Assembly: GCA_026874595.1 (NCBI GenBank)
Contig: CM049313.1
Coordinates: 11,529,508-11,593,507 of the forward strand
Direction of reading: 5' to 3'
DNA from: Sipunculus nudus
Lineage: Eukaryota > Annelida > Sipuncula > Golfingiida > Sipunculidae
DNA length: 64,000 nt
The translations under genes were made by a program, and so were the position numbers. Shown here piece after piece: positions 23,661 through 38,135 of this stretch. The notes under the pieces were generated by a model. The model was not told the origin of the DNA. It saw nothing but the letters and a program-made list of their open reading frames with translations, and searched no databases. Numbering within the stretch: the first letter of the stretch is position 1; each line of letters starts with the position of its first letter.

Positions 23661-24739
23661 TGTTCAATTTGTAGCCCAGATTTATTCCACCTACACCCAT
23701 ACTTGTATAATTGGGCAGAGGTTTGTATAAATACTGTTTACGCTAATACTGCAAATGAATATAAATGTTTATATTTCAAGTTAACATACCATGCAGGATA
23801 TACCCATTAAAAAATAATGATCTGACGACTTAATTTAGAGATGGCATGCGAACGGTAAAAGTCTAGTCTATAAAGATCAAGGGCGCCCCCTAGTAGCAGA
23901 TTTCATGCAAGAAGCCATATTTGATCAGGCTGTTTTTTTTTGGAACTCCGGTGGTTTCAGACCCACAAAAAGATAAAACAAGTTAACAGTTTAGACAACT
24001 ATTATTAGGTAAACTTGCTGTGGATATACCAGTCAAATAGACGACATGCATTACATATGCAGATATCGTCCAGATAAAAGGTGAGAAGCTGCCAGTGAAA
24101 TCATGGCGATACCACTACAAGCAATGCGTGTTCAGCTTGTATGGTATATATATACAGCTAGTCAAACGGCAGACGTGTAACTGGTTTTAGTTCCAAGTAT
24201 GGACCCAACTGAAAAGGACTTATATTGAAAGCGGAGTCACGTGGTCTTTGTTTAGCGCTTGAATTTAAAAACTTTCACTTCCTTCGAGGTGGTAAAATAC
24301 CTTATAATGGATACTGGGATCAATGGAGATTATTATAGTCCTGTGACCGCGAATTGTGACCCGGCCTTTGCACGACACCCTCTGTTGCCAGGGAGCTTGA
24401 AATGCAGGAAATCCTCAAGGAACCTGCGAAAAAAGCGTGATTTGCGTGGACGCCATTAAAGCACAATAGAAAGAGAGGCTCTTCTGAGGACAAATATTAA
24501 ATTATTAATTATGCTGCTAAAAAGAAAATAATCGCGGAAAAGAAAACAAACTTGTAATACGTGTGCCGATTCTGATGAGCAAAATCAGGACGGGGACAGG
24601 AAAACCGTAGTGGAGAAGAAAACCCAACTGCATATTAATTGTATAGATATTTCTAATTCTCAGATTTTAGGTAGAAAAAGGGGCACTCGCCCCTTTTACT
24701 CCTCTAAATCCACTATAAACCTTGTTAACTTATACACAA

Positions 24740-24945
24740 CAGGGGGATGCCAGGATTTACGGAAAGGAGGGGGGCAGCTTGAGCGGGGCTTGGGAGGGGG
24801 TACAGCATATACGCTGGCTAAGCATATACATATTTATTATCCGAGGTGCATATAAATGCAAATATGTGGGCATGCCCCCCCCCCCCCTCCTGGCGCCCTG
24901 CGCCCCCCCCCCCCCCCCCGGCTACGCCACTGCACAATTTTATCC
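24740..24945 (+). repeat. G/C-rich dispersed repeat, copy 2
   Basis: Starts GGGGGATGCCAGGATTTACG, similar to the repeat at 5466, and ends GGCTACGCCACTGCAC after two long C runs (24875-24887 and 24903-24919). Confidence 0.5.
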
Positions 24946-25319
24946 AACCACGTAATGTGGCGGTAGGTATGGAAACGGCAGGGTAGGTCCGAAAACGGAC
25001 AAGTGGGCAGTAGACTTCACTTGGCCTAAGGAATTGTTCCTAAAATATCATTGGCTCACGGTTTATTCAAGCTGTTGTCATCATTGTTTGAGAAATCACA
25101 TGTAGTAATCTTGTATCAGAGAGTTATATAAATGTCCACACAAACTTTGAATTTTTCTCAATCGAGTTAAAATTCCTGCACGAGAGTGTGGTTTGCCCCT
25201 TGTCTTCTCTTACTAATAACCTGCACCAATTACTGGTGTTCTTCATCACTATGGTGATGGGAATTTATAATCCCTATTAGCTGGGTGCCTCTCTAATGAG
25301 GTAAAAGATAAAGGTTGGG

Positions 25320-25637
25320 GTTTATAGTCTGATATCACCGACGAAGTCAGTCTCATCTGATTTTACACTTTGCCCTCCTGGTCTTTCGGGCCTGTTCATT
25401 CTTGCAGCTTTCTCGGCTCTCTTATCACGAGGAGCATACAACCCAAGCAGCCATAACAGGCGCTAGAAGGATACTCGTTCTAAATTTGCCTTCTGCCTAT
25501 GAACAGTACCTTTCGCACTCTTGTGGTTAAGACCTTGGCTAGGAGTTTTTAGCGCAGATGGCTATCAGAACGGGACGCGAACCCGCAACCTTGCGGTCAC
25601 AAGTCCAAGGCCCTATCCATTACGCCACCACGCTCCA
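25320..25637 (-). repeat. tRNA-derived SINE, third family
   Basis: On the minus strand the head has A-box-like GTGGCGTAATGGATAGGG and B box GGGTTCGCGTCCC, followed by about 240 bases of unrelated body ending near GACTTCGTCGGTGATATCAG. The absence of a clean cloverleaf and the long body argue for a SINE rather than a tRNA gene. Confidence 0.68.
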
Positions 25638-26258
25638 TAAAAGACATTAAATCACACCGATAAACGCATATACAGACACACACAAACAAATGTATCTGCA
25701 TCCGGCTCCGCACTGCTACCGTATACGTGCGTACGCAGCATAAAAGCAGGCAAACGTTAACCCTCCAAAACATTATTTCTGTCTCAAAATCATAGAAATA
25801 TGAAACGAATATTCCAAAATAATAAAAAAAGTAAAACAAAAATATATTGTTACTATTTAGGAAGGACAATGTATTTACATAATTATTTACATATATACAA
25901 TGGACATGTATATTACCTTTTTATTGCTATATAACGTCTCTGACAGTATACTGTATATGAATGAGATGATATACGACTGTTATTCATTGACGAAAGTTTT
26001 CTTCTCAATTTTTGCTTTTTCTGCTCATTTATCGAGGCGAGTAATCTCTTTTGTAGGGGTATATATGCCGTAATATGTATATCAGGCAAATTACATGTAA
26101 AATGAATTACAGTAAATCCTTGTATAAAACCGACAAAAAGGTTTATAACTTAGTTTAAAGTTTAATTTTACCTTAAATAAAAGCGAAAGGAATTCTGATG
26201 TTTATTTATCTAAATATTAAATAAATTCTAGTATATCCTATAAAATCGAAACATATAA

Positions 26259-26566
26259 GGCCATAAAAAATAAAAGGTATGGTTCTCAGGCACCGCCCGC
26301 TTTAATTTAAACCCCCCGCATCAGACATTTTTATTTTGGTTTTCATCCTACTAGAAGATAAAATAATACAATTTTGATACGATTTTCTTTGTGATGTAGT
26401 GTTTTTACCTGTTTAGCAGAAAAAAAAATTTTATTCTCATGCTTTCCTCTGATCATGTGTCATTTTTATCGAAATATACAAAAAAGGTAAAAAATAAAAT
26501 ACCGCCCGCCCGCATTGATTTCTGAAAAAAAGTGCCTGAGAACCATACCTTTTTATTTTTATGGCC
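26259..26566. mobile_element. 308-bp PIF/Harbinger-type MITE
   Basis: Near-perfect 34-base terminal inverted repeats beginning GGCCATAAAAA and running to GGTTCTCAGGCA. TAA flanks both ends (26256-26258 and 26567-26569). GG-starting ends with a TAA duplication are the PIF/Harbinger signature. The interior is non-coding. Confidence 0.85.
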
Positions 26567-27401
26567 TAATAAAACTTTCTGAAAATATTATCGACTTGAT
26601 TTTCTAGAATGTCCTAACAAAGGCATATGACACATAATGATAGAGCCTTATAAGGTAAAATTGTTACGAATGTCGTTACAGTTTTATATAGAAGCGAAAC
26701 AAATTAAAAACCATATCCTTGTAAATCCTCATATGGCAGAATTAAAATAGAATAACTTCCGTTAGGCTCCTGAAGAAATACCTGCATTTTATCGGAGCAT
26801 CTTAGACAAATACATAGGAGTTCACAGGAATTTTCAGGCAGAATAATAGGAAAATATAGTTGTTAACAGCACTACCGAGATTTACTTTCTCACTTACAAA
26901 TGAGATTCAAACGCAAAATTCATTATGTTCCGCTCCAACTGCCTAATGTTCACTGCATCTTACCTTCATATTTAACCTCCATTCAACTGACAGCTTACTC
27001 TGTATTATACGTCTCAACCATTACATGTACAGGAGCTGAACGTTTTCAATAATAACATTGTTGTACCTGATACACCATCATGCAGTACAAACAATGCAAG
27101 AAAATATGGCATAAATACGTGAAAATATAGGAATTATAGGAGAAAATATTTTTATAGGAAATTAAAAGAATTTATAAAAATATATTATTCGGTTGAAGGT
27201 CTGCATATTTCATGACAGATCAAGTGGTTTAGCTGTAAGGTAAAAAAATGTGAAATATAAAATAATTTCAAGCACGGCCACAAGATGTCGCTGATATATT
27301 GATTTTATAGTAATTTTATAAAAAATAAATACACAATAAAATATGTAATTTTGTAAAAGAAGACTACATTATGATTTGGGTTAGCTACATGTTTAACGAT
27401 G

Positions 27402-27749
27402 TTAAAGAGCCGTCTGTTCCTCTTTGGCACTTTCTACGTCACTCTGTTCGTATCCCGGGTTAACAGTTCCGGGCTCGATTGTAAACACTCCGTTTTCTTT
27501 ACCATTCGCCCGATCTGCTGGTCTAGAGTGATACGCCAGGATTTTCCTCTTGGTTTCTTCCATGTCCTCTTTTTGTTTCTTGGCTTTCAGTTTATCTTCT
27601 TCCGTCAGTGAGTATCCCCATGACAACACTTCTTCGATTGTTGTCGGAAGGACTCGGCCGCGCGTCTCGGGACCGAGCAGTGCCGTAAACACAGCCACGA
27701 ACATTAGGGCGGCGAAACAGGCGGTTGGAATGTATGGATCTACACGAGA
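27402..27749 (-). CDS. SLC22 exon 11: TM12, PETRGR and tail
   Basis: Acceptor TATATAG. An AG nearer the coding block (GTGTAG) would shift the frame, so the upstream one is used. Encodes DPYIPTACFAALMF, PETRGRVLPTTIEE and a charged cytosolic tail, with TAA at 27404-27402. Confidence 0.93.
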   Translation of the reverse strand, partial: SRVDPYIPTACFAALMFVAVFTALLGPETRGRVLPTTIEEVLSWGYSLTEEDKLKAKKQKEDMEETKRKILAYHSRPADRANGKENGVFTIEPGTVNPGYEQSDVESAKEEQTAL

Positions 27750-28688
27750 CTATATATACGAAAGATAACATATGGAATTATTAAAGCATCAAAATATATG
27801 TAATATATCATAAAGGAGAATGTCACCGAAAATACAAGTACATGTAATATATACATCGTTAGTTTTAGGAACGGAGAATGTCCTTGCGCATACATACCCG
27901 CCAACAAATGCCTATACACATATACATAATTATACCTATACCTTATCAGAATGTAAGATTTGACCTTATATTTTGAAATGGTGGCAGCAAGACTAACCTT
28001 TATCCTAAAAAGTAAAAACAAAACAAAAAAAACCCGCTCATGCATCCGCGAACGCCTGTATCCGCATCGAGGATTCCAATAGATTTTTAATTAAATAATA
28101 TGAATGAGTGTGCAATTAGTTGATAAAATTCTGGTGTGGATACACACGTTAGCGAAGGTATGTGGTCTGTGAGTGCTCTCCACTTGAACACTGCATTATT
28201 GGTACGTCGTAAAGTACATGTAAATCAATGATGAATAAATGAAGGTTACTTCTGGATATTGTTAAATATCTGGATATTGTTATCAGAGTTGGGTCCAAAT
28301 GCAAATGCATTTGAATTTGCATTTAAATGTTGCACATTTGCATTTGCATTTAAATGCAAAAATTTTGAAAAGCCCGCATTTGCATTTGCATTCAAATGTC
28401 AGACTGATGTAATTCATTTGCATTTGCATTTGAAAAAATGCTAGGCATTTGCATTTGAAATGTGAATCAAATGTCAAATGCAAATAATTAATATTTTGTC
28501 ATTTTGCATGCAGCAAAAATATGTAGTTGTATACATTTCTTGTTGGATGCTGGACAATTGAGCTTATCATATGGGTATTCAATTTGCTCAAGGTAATGAA
28601 TTTGAATGCATAGAAGGGTAGCTGTTATTATATAATAAAAAATGATCCAAACAGGTTTTTGTTTATTATTTTCTACAGATAAAAAGTA

Positions 28689-28745
<57 letters not shown>

Positions 28746-31700
28746 TTTGCATTTAAAAGCACTTAAATGCATTTGCATTTGAAAAAATCTGAGTGCATTT
28801 GCATATGCATTTAAATGCAATGATTGGTAAAGCATTCGCATTTGCATTTGCATTTGCATTTGCATTTGCATTTAAATGCGATGAGTTGTAAAGCATTTGC
28901 ATTTGCATTTGCATTTTGGGAAACAACATAACATTTGCATTTGCATTTAAATGCGCCGACTTGCATTTAAACCCAACCCTGATTGTTATAGCAAAATAAC
29001 AGAGGGATTGTAAAAGAACCATTGACCGGTTGAAAACCTCCCAAATTCTGTGCGAAACACATTAACCAGATTACAGAGCGTAACAATTTAAGCAATATCT
29101 AAAACTCTTTATGTTATAAGTATTACTTGTGATGATAAAATGAGTAAGAGGTAATAACATTGTGAGTAGATCTTACCAAGGTAACAGCCAGTGGTGCTAT
29201 GAACAGTCCTAAAAACCCAACGCCGGCAACAGCCCCAACTCCACCACTCCTACAGTAATATGTTTTAAAATTAATCAGTACATCCATACAAGTGCTGTCA
29301 GGTAACGATGTGTTTTTTTATAGTGTTATACCGTTTGAAGCCAACCATTCACTAACCTTTCCTGTAGAATTTAAGTGATTTCTGGCTTAATCTGCGTACA
29401 TATTATTGAGCTCTGGTCATCCATGTTTAGAAAAGTTCCTATAACGATTTTATGATGGATGTATGGACTTGTTTATCCACCAGCTTTTAATAGACATGAA
29501 ACATACGCCGATGTTGAAAAACATTAAAAAAACATGTAATCTAAGGTTTTTTAGTTGCGTATGTGCGTACGTTGAAAGGTCACTGGTTGTAAAACGCCCT
29601 GGTTCGTCTTGATGAAGCCAGGCGTCCTTGTTGTTTGTGTGTAGATTAGTTTGGCGCCCCCCGCATGTTATAATCACGGGGATATAAACAGAACCAACGG
29701 CATGTGTTCTGTAAAATAGACTTTTTTGGACTAGTTTTATTAAAGATTCAAAGAGATTATCTGTAGTATATAGACGACGGATAACGGGATAGGTTCCATT
29801 GAAAGGATTTATTTTTTTATTTCTTTTCTATTCCTATTTTTTCTGTTGTAAATATTCTTTCATACCTTTTAATGATGGTGATGGGAAACTTAACATGAAT
29901 TCAAACAGAAAAAAAGCTCCAGGTAAAAAATTACAGGTTCTGTTGATACTGAATGTATCATTTTTGTAGTCAAATTACAAAATTTTGTAGACTTTAAATA
30001 CATTTTCTTCTAAAGTGCTGGCCAAAGAGGTTTGCTCTGCTTTAAGCTAATGAACTTGACATTGAAATTTACAACTCTGGCATCATGAAATGACCCAACA
30101 TATGTTGAGTTTATTATTATAAATATGTGTTTCTTTTCATATCATTGCTAATGGAAAATTCTTTATAAAGTCGTATTTATTCATACCTGATATTCGTTGG
30201 GAAGATTTCTTGGGCGTAGACCAGAACCACGCACCAGGCCGCCGAACCGAAAAACTTAGCAATGCAGCTGAAAACTGTCACCAGGAGCGCGGGATCCCCG
30301 GTTACAACTAGATCTGAAAGAACGTATATAAAAGTAAGAAATAAATGATTAATTGATAGTCTTATTATGAAATAGCTTCGTTTGTCCCAGCATCGCTTGT
30401 TTGCGATAAACCGGCTTCTGTGATCTAAAAAAGCCGGGAGAGAGTGAGTTCATCAGTTCGGGGAGAAAACCAAGAATCAGACCAACGAGAACGGTTGTCA
30501 CATGTTAAAAATTTGGAGCTGGATGCACAATGCGATACCATGCACTCATTGGTCTGATTACAATTCTTTGCTCTGTGTCAATGCCGGTGGTCAGACCCAG
30601 AGACCCTTGCTGTCCAAAGCAGCAGTTCTTTCAATCGAGTTCTGATACCACTGCAGTATATAGCCGCTGCATGGGACAGCGTAGATTTATCGAGTATGGA
30701 CATGATTAATGACGATAATTAATCCATGTTCTGTTGCTTTTGTCTTATCGAACATCATTAAATAACATATTCCGGACACAACATAAACTTTTAATTTTAT
30801 TTTAAAATTTCCTGAAAACCAACTATGAGAGAGTTTCGGAAAAAAATATTTTAAGATTTGTTGTTAACCATTTTCTGTATCCTTTACAGAAGCAAGAGTT
30901 GTTGTATTAAAAATATACAACAAATCGTTGAATGTTACGATTTTATTTAAAGCAGCTTCGGACAACTATAATTATACAGAGTGAGTATGGCGGAAACGGA
31001 AATGCAGATTATTCTTGTTCCTGTCAATACTTATACGATATGACATTGCTCCTTACAATTCATGCTAAGTACATAACAATGTTGAAACTACCCACCAGGT
31101 CTTGCTGAGAATAATGTTGCAAAAATGAGACAGATGGTTGTCGCCAGGTTCAACAGAGCCATCGGGATTCTTCTTCCAATGCTGAAAAGATATTTATTTC
31201 TCTTGGTTATTATTTAAAGTAAAAATGTGATTCCATGAGCGCATATATGCGTTTATGCGGGAAATAGTTTTTTTTTCTTTCTGCGCGTATATGTATATAT
31301 AAATAATTAGATGTGTTTCCATATGCGCATTTATGGCTATGTTTGTATATGCGAAAAAGATACCTGAGTTTACATGGGCGTATGTGCGGAAAATAGCATC
31401 TGGGCGTATATATGCTTGAAATTACGGATGCATATATATGGTACAGTGGATCTAATAGGCCCCTTACAAACAGATGCACATAGAAACACAGCAAAACATA
31501 GAATTAGGTTTTTAGCGCCATCTTGTGTTAACTCAGGGAAGCAAAGTAAGATAAGTATTTGTTCGTCGATTAAAAGAGGGATGGATTTCAAAGGTATTTA
31601 ATAAAATTTATATGGCAATGAACAGAGACATGATTCAGATATAAAAAAGAAATATCTGAAAAAGATGGCGCCAATAAGGGTCTAATTATTACCGTAATTA

Positions 31701-33784
31701 ACGATAATTGCACTTAGTCTGCCGGAATTTAGAAAAAAAAATGGTTCATGGTAAATCTCGACGATGACAACAGACAAGACGGATATAAGCCTACGTTTGT
31801 AGGGAAGAAGTCTAACGTATCATGTCATGTGATCAGTCACCGAAAAACAGTATTCCATGATGCCGTTTGTGAATAAAACAGCTGGAGCAGGATGTACTTA
31901 CTAAAATAAAATAAACATGGCAAACAGCGTCCCTGGGAGATCAATTGTGGTGAGGATGAAATACGACAGGAAGAAATCTCCTGGCAACGCCTGAGCCATT
32001 AGAGTCAACCCGTACAACACGATCTGGGTCGAAAATCTAAAGTGTAAAGACAGGTGTTTGGAAATGGAAAAATATAGCAAAAGATCAATCATAAATAACA
32101 TTTACCTCTAATTTTAAACTTTGCCCGTTTGCCTTCTCTCTGAATACGCATGAACGGATGTATTATCTCCCCTCAGTGAACATTGTGTAATATATTCCAA
32201 AATATTTCGAAATAATCCATGGTGACTTATTAACTTTACTAACTTAAAATATGTTGGCTGATGAAGTCGTGGTTAAAACAAAAAATCCCACATAATATAA
32301 TAATAAACAATTATCAAACGATATAATTTTAATTATGAGACGGGTATATCAAATACTATTAACTTAAATCTATAAAATGTATAATTTTCTTTATATCAAT
32401 TGTTTTTGTTTTGGAGATTGCTCTTAAATTTCTTTATAATTATTATTTCTTCAAAATTCTCATATATTTAAAAAATATAAAACAACAGCAAAATGCTCTT
32501 ACATTTGGAAACACACCACAAGAAAGTAGGTCAACGTCTTCCGTTTCTTCAAGTACGAAAGTAAGGTCATGTGTTTAGACCCAGTCGTCAAATCAGCTGG
32601 TTCCATCTGAAGTGGAAACCAAATTGTTTATCTTCAGTCATAAGTCAACTGGCATAAGAGTAATATATTATAAGTACTCATATAATTAACGTTAGGAGTA
32701 CATTGAATTTTTCAGCTTACCTTCTTTGATATATAAATGCTGCCTTTATGGAAATAGCCCGAAATTAAGTTTTAAAGGGTCATTTTAAATACTGCACAGG
32801 ACACGGTATAGTAGTAATCTTTGGTTACGCTTTTCCTAGGTATTTAGCGAGTTGTGAACGGTAACTGGTTGCTAGATTGCACTGAAAGATTGCTGATTAC
32901 TAGATTGCAGCTTGGTCATTAACAAAATGGCGTCGTTTAAAGGACGAAATGTGTGTCAATGGTTTGAGTGATTGTTAAAATATTCGGCAGTTTTAAGGTA
33001 AATATGTTGTCAAACAAATTTTGAGACCTTAAATGAAATGGTGTATTTGGATAAACCTGTAAAATTTGAAGGTGCTTTGTATTGTGTAGGCAAAATAATC
33101 CTGAAGCAATTGCCCTTTTTAACCCGTTTACACTGCCCAATTACACTTATGCTTGTTCCAGGGCCATGCCCATATATGTATAGGCCCCGGAACTTGCATT
33201 CTGTATTATAGCCTTATATACCATCTCATACCCGGGTAGAACCAAGAACCGTTCTCCGTTCAGCTTGGTCTACCAATGGTTCAACCGGTGCTCCAAAGCG
33301 CCTTTGGTCGTAACCAAATGTACAACCAAACTTTGGTCAGAGCGCCAAATAACGCCCTTGGATACGCAAGAAATCTCGTTGGACAGTGTTATTTTGTCAC
33401 GTGATAATGCTGTATACCTGTATAATCTCGTCCGGGACGGGAGGTACCTCGTTACAAGCAGCGCATTCGTCCAGAATCTTCTTAGCTTCATCATACCGGT
33501 CGTTTGCTAATAACCATCTCACGGACTCCGGGCAGTGCCTGTATCATCATCACAATAACCATCAACATAATTAGTATTATTTTATCATTTTGATTATCAT
33601 AATGGTTATCATCTCCGTCATCGAAGACGACGTCAGCATCATTATCATCATCATTTTCTACAATTATTGACAGTCTTTAGGTGGATAACATCATGTTCTT
33701 ATTATAAAGTACAACTGACATGCCTAGGAAATATTCGATTACCATTTGCGCCAGCTATTTTCCTGTAATGATATATTACTAAGA

Positions 33785-33818
<34 letters not shown>

Positions 33819-33820
33819 GT

Positions 33821-33884
<64 letters not shown>

Positions 33885-36800
33885 ATTACCGATTACATAT
33901 AAAAATGAAATACGAAACAAGGAAATACATTATAAAATACATCACGAGACTCACCACCAGTACATCATAGTGATAAGCGGGATGAGCGACACCACCAGTT
34001 GAAACTCTCTCCAATGACGTAGGTAGTAACCGAAAATGATCAAACTTGCTTGCCCGAGGGCAGCGAAAAAATTCATGGCAGGTGCCATGTAGGATCGGAT
34101 GTCCGCGGGAAACAGCTCGTTGCCAAGTACATAGCCAGCCAGGTCGTTCGCCTGTGAAGACACAGTGTTACAGAGACGACTATGATACAATTATCGTCCG
34201 TCCATCCTACCCAGTTGCAACCATCAATGTCTCTGCTACCATAAAGGTTAAAAATAACTCTTATGACAGTCGTAAGTCTATGGCTCGACCCCACATTTCT
34301 AGTCGTAAGATTGTCATGAATATTCACAATATATTTTCTCATTATAATATGCCATTCGCAATAAGCCATCGCAACCTTAAATATGCATAACGATCAGCGT
34401 TATATGAAAGAAACTTACCATGGTAAAACAGCCGGTCATAAACTGGAACACAGAATACTGAACGATGCTGGTAGAGAAGGCCATTGCGATGCCGAAGAAA
34501 CACATGATGAATTGGGCGCCGAAAAACACTTTCTTCCTTCCGAACAAGTCCGAGAACGGTCCGATCACGACCGAGCCGACAACGATTCCGCCAGTAAAGC
34601 ACATCTGTGACGCCTCAACCAAAATCATGTTACACCACAGATCAAACTGCAAGAAAAAAACCCGGAGTCATGACAATAAATGAGACCTATAAATCGAAAA
34701 CAGTTCAAACTGAAATAAAATATACCAGCGAGGAGAAAAAACCCGAAGAATACGGGCAGTCAAAGTCGAAACCTATATAACAACATTTAGAACACCTCGG
34801 CCGAATCCGTTGACTTCAGGCCTTGGACGTATGTATGGCCCAAGAATACACCACTAATTATGGTGAAATTCGCCGGAAATCCACCGTGTTGCCATTTCTA
34901 ATGACTCGTCAAAGAGCAGATCACAGTTTTTCCAAAGAATACATTGAGTTGCGTTAATAATGTGTACAATATGGGCTTGATATATTCCTCATCATCAAAT
35001 ATGACCTGGTTCTGGTTGTAATTTATCTAAAAAGGTCAGTTTAAAATATATTCCTCATTCATCTCCCATTAGAGGCGGTCTTTCTGGCGTGGACTTTGTC
35101 CTCCTGTGTTACATATCAGTATTCCTGGATATTCACCTCTATTTCTTGAATCAGTGCTGTCTAATGGCTTTAAAGATAGAATATGTGAGGCCTGACGGTA
35201 CCTGTATACAAAATATATTGATTTGTTCTTACACAGCGCGCACAAGGTTTGCAGATGACCGGGCCTTGACCTTGCCTTGCCGGAATACTTCTCATGGCGA
35301 CTCCCTATGGTACATCCGAGGCTAGAAGCCAAAGTGCAACGAATTCGGTCGAAGTGCTCCGAATGATATAAAAGTGAACCTGAAGTTGTACGGATCAGCG
35401 ATGACTATCAGGAGTTCTCGTTAATGTCCAAATCTCAAGGCCTTAAACGGTCATATGTAGAGTTACTATAATCTACAGGTGTCAACCCTGGTCGAAATAT
35501 TTGAAACATCAGTCATCGCTACCTAAAGGATGATTCTCTTACATGATAAAATATTATTTTAGATATGTATATATGTACACAGTGTTATGAAGTCAAATTG
35601 CTCAAGGGAAATTATTTTAGGCCCGTTCGAACCCATGTCGGTGGCGTGCATGTCCGGCGTTCCAACCGCTTCGCTAGAAAAGCATGCTTAACTAGCGAGA
35701 CAGTTCGGTCCACTGTTTATGTCACCCCGTAACAACAAACAGAGCCGCCCACAAACATGACTTACCTCCATTGCGATAGTGGATCCATTGTCGGGCAGGT
35801 AATAGTCATCATAGAATGTGTATCCATTCTTACAGCCATGAATCCTCTCATCAGCTCTGTAACTAGAGTTGTACTTGTAAAGCTCACATGACTCATAAAA
35901 CGAACAATCAGCCGTTGGAACCAGGCTTGACGTTGATTGGTTGGCGTTCAACTTGCAGTGATACGGGTGAAACGTGTATCCTGTAAAGAAATGTAAGATT
36001 ACAATCACATTTAAGAAGTAATATTCTGAATCAAAATGAAGTTATGTTTTCCACCATGTCAGTGTTTCTGAATGTTGCTTGGGATTCAGAGAATTTAAGC
36101 TAGAGAGGTGATTTCTTAGCATAACGTAGAATTATGTCAGTGTTTCCAGATTATGATTCATGTTTCGCAAAATGACCGAAAGGGGGCGCTGCGGGAGAAT
36201 TTTGCTAGATCTCTCTTGATGACGCGTTGCATTCCTAAATTTTGAAGCAATCATTTTCAAACTGTGGTATTTTACGTCTTACAGTTACCGATTTTCTTTT
36301 TAATTTTGGTATGTGACCACCAGGGAGCGCTGCACACAACACACTACAATTATTGTGCTATATCTCCAAAGCTATTAATTATATTATATTTTCATTGCTG
36401 CATCTGAAACGAGACACAATGGCCTTTTTCCTGTGTAGATTTTTAGCCATATTCTGCCATGATATGTCTATCTCTGGCGCAGGCCCCAGTTTCCTACAAT
36501 CACTCTAGAACTCATACCGCTGGTAAATATCTATTATCATCAGAGCCATTTGATTTTTGTCAGGATTTGTCAAAGGTCAAATGTCAAGGTCATAAACAAG
36601 CCCAAGTTTCTTATTTTCTTCATAGTTTGGACATAAATGGCTGCATTCACATAAACCGTAGCTCTCTACTGTCCATTCTGTATAATATTAAAAAATAATT
36701 TTACCCTGACCTACTATTTTTTATGTACGTCCGGCTGTCTTTCTCTCAATATCCTGCAAGCGCTCGACCTATGGTCGTCTAATTTGTCTGTTAACAGAAA

Positions 36801-38064
36801 TTCTCAACAACTTCCCGACCGCTTTCAACAATTCTTTGTGGATGGGTCGGACATAGGCTGAGGAAGACCTCATTAAATTTTCGCGGGACCCGGATAAAGG
36901 ACAGGTTCCAGTATAATTGTTTTGCTAGGCTTTGCGGAGGCATGCGCTCTACTAGGTGCCTTTCTAATTCTCACTGCAATCAGACCATAACCTGGACTAA
37001 TTCCCTCACGGCTACGGAGGGTGTTCCCTTGTCATAACGACCTTTGCCAGGGGTATTAGAGTGGAAAGTCGACCGGACAGGACGAGGGCCGTGTGTTTGA
37101 GGCTTCATGTCAAGTTCCGGTATATTGATAATAATTATGAAAGCAATATAATCAAAATGGAACAGAAAGTTCAAATCTGAGATAAAAAAAGTAATGTAAA
37201 TATCTAATTAATGCAAACAGGATACTTGACAATTTCCAACACACCCGACCATTAACCATTATCATACATTTATAATGATACAAAAATAAATATGTATATA
37301 TATATAAATATAATAGTGCATGTGGGCTGGTTAATTGTAATTGTCATTATATTACATGTCACCTGTGAGAATGGTATAATAATGACGTTATATCCGGCTA
37401 GTCATATTGTGCTTACATCTACATAGACGTGGAATTTCTGTAGGTAGGCTATCAAATATATTCTTTAAAAATAATGCTATGTCACCCGATGACTATTATG
37501 TCAGTATATTTTTAACCACTCCCTGTGAGGCCTCGAGCTGATCCTGGCTCTTTTGTGGACCGAGTCACAGTTTGCCTGATGCGTAAACACGCCTTTAATA
37601 CATTTGCTAGTATTATGCATATGTCTTTGTAAATTCTAAAAGTGCACGTGCGGCGTGCCTTATCATATTATAATAAGGTCTTACACACAAGGACTTACTT
37701 CACTCTACAAGGATCTCTAGGCATTGCAGGGTTTTTCATTGAAAAGACGTTAGTTCTTACAGCATACCTTTGGTATTCATATTCAATGTATTAACAGATT
37801 GGTTCACGTATAATTGCCCTGGAGAATATGCGTTCATCCTCGTTCGTGTGTTTGTTCACAACATAACTCACGCAGTCGTGAACATAATTTGTAGTCACGC
37901 TATGAACCGATCATTTTGTGACCATCATTATGTAAAGCAGTATATGTAATATGATTCTTAATTACTCATGCTGTAAGATACATCGTTGCTCTGGTTGCAG
38001 GACATTCACTTATAATTAGTCTTAGGTGAATCAGTGCGACCATGACAGGATGGGCCTCCAAGGT

Positions 38065-38135
<71 letters not shown>

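Larger units (their letters stand above)
21064..27401. other. Intergenic region between lectin and transporter genes
   Basis: Carries microsatellites, a candidate solo LTR, LINE fragments, a G-rich repeat, a tRNA-SINE and a Harbinger-type MITE, listed separately. No intact host gene was found. The lectin promoter should lie in its first part, but no clear core promoter was identified. Confidence 0.6.

Noticed and set aside
25557-25637. tRNA gene on the minus strand
   Set aside because: A and B boxes are present but the cloverleaf is incomplete and a long non-tRNA body follows, as in a SINE.
28283-29022. Minus-strand open frames rich in NANANA or KCKC
   Set aside because: Translation of ATTTGC hexamers inside a hAT-type element with an 8-bp target duplication; not a protein.
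33702-34002. Tyrosine/isoleucine-repeat frames on both strands
   Set aside because: Translation of (TA)n next to SLC22 exon 4.
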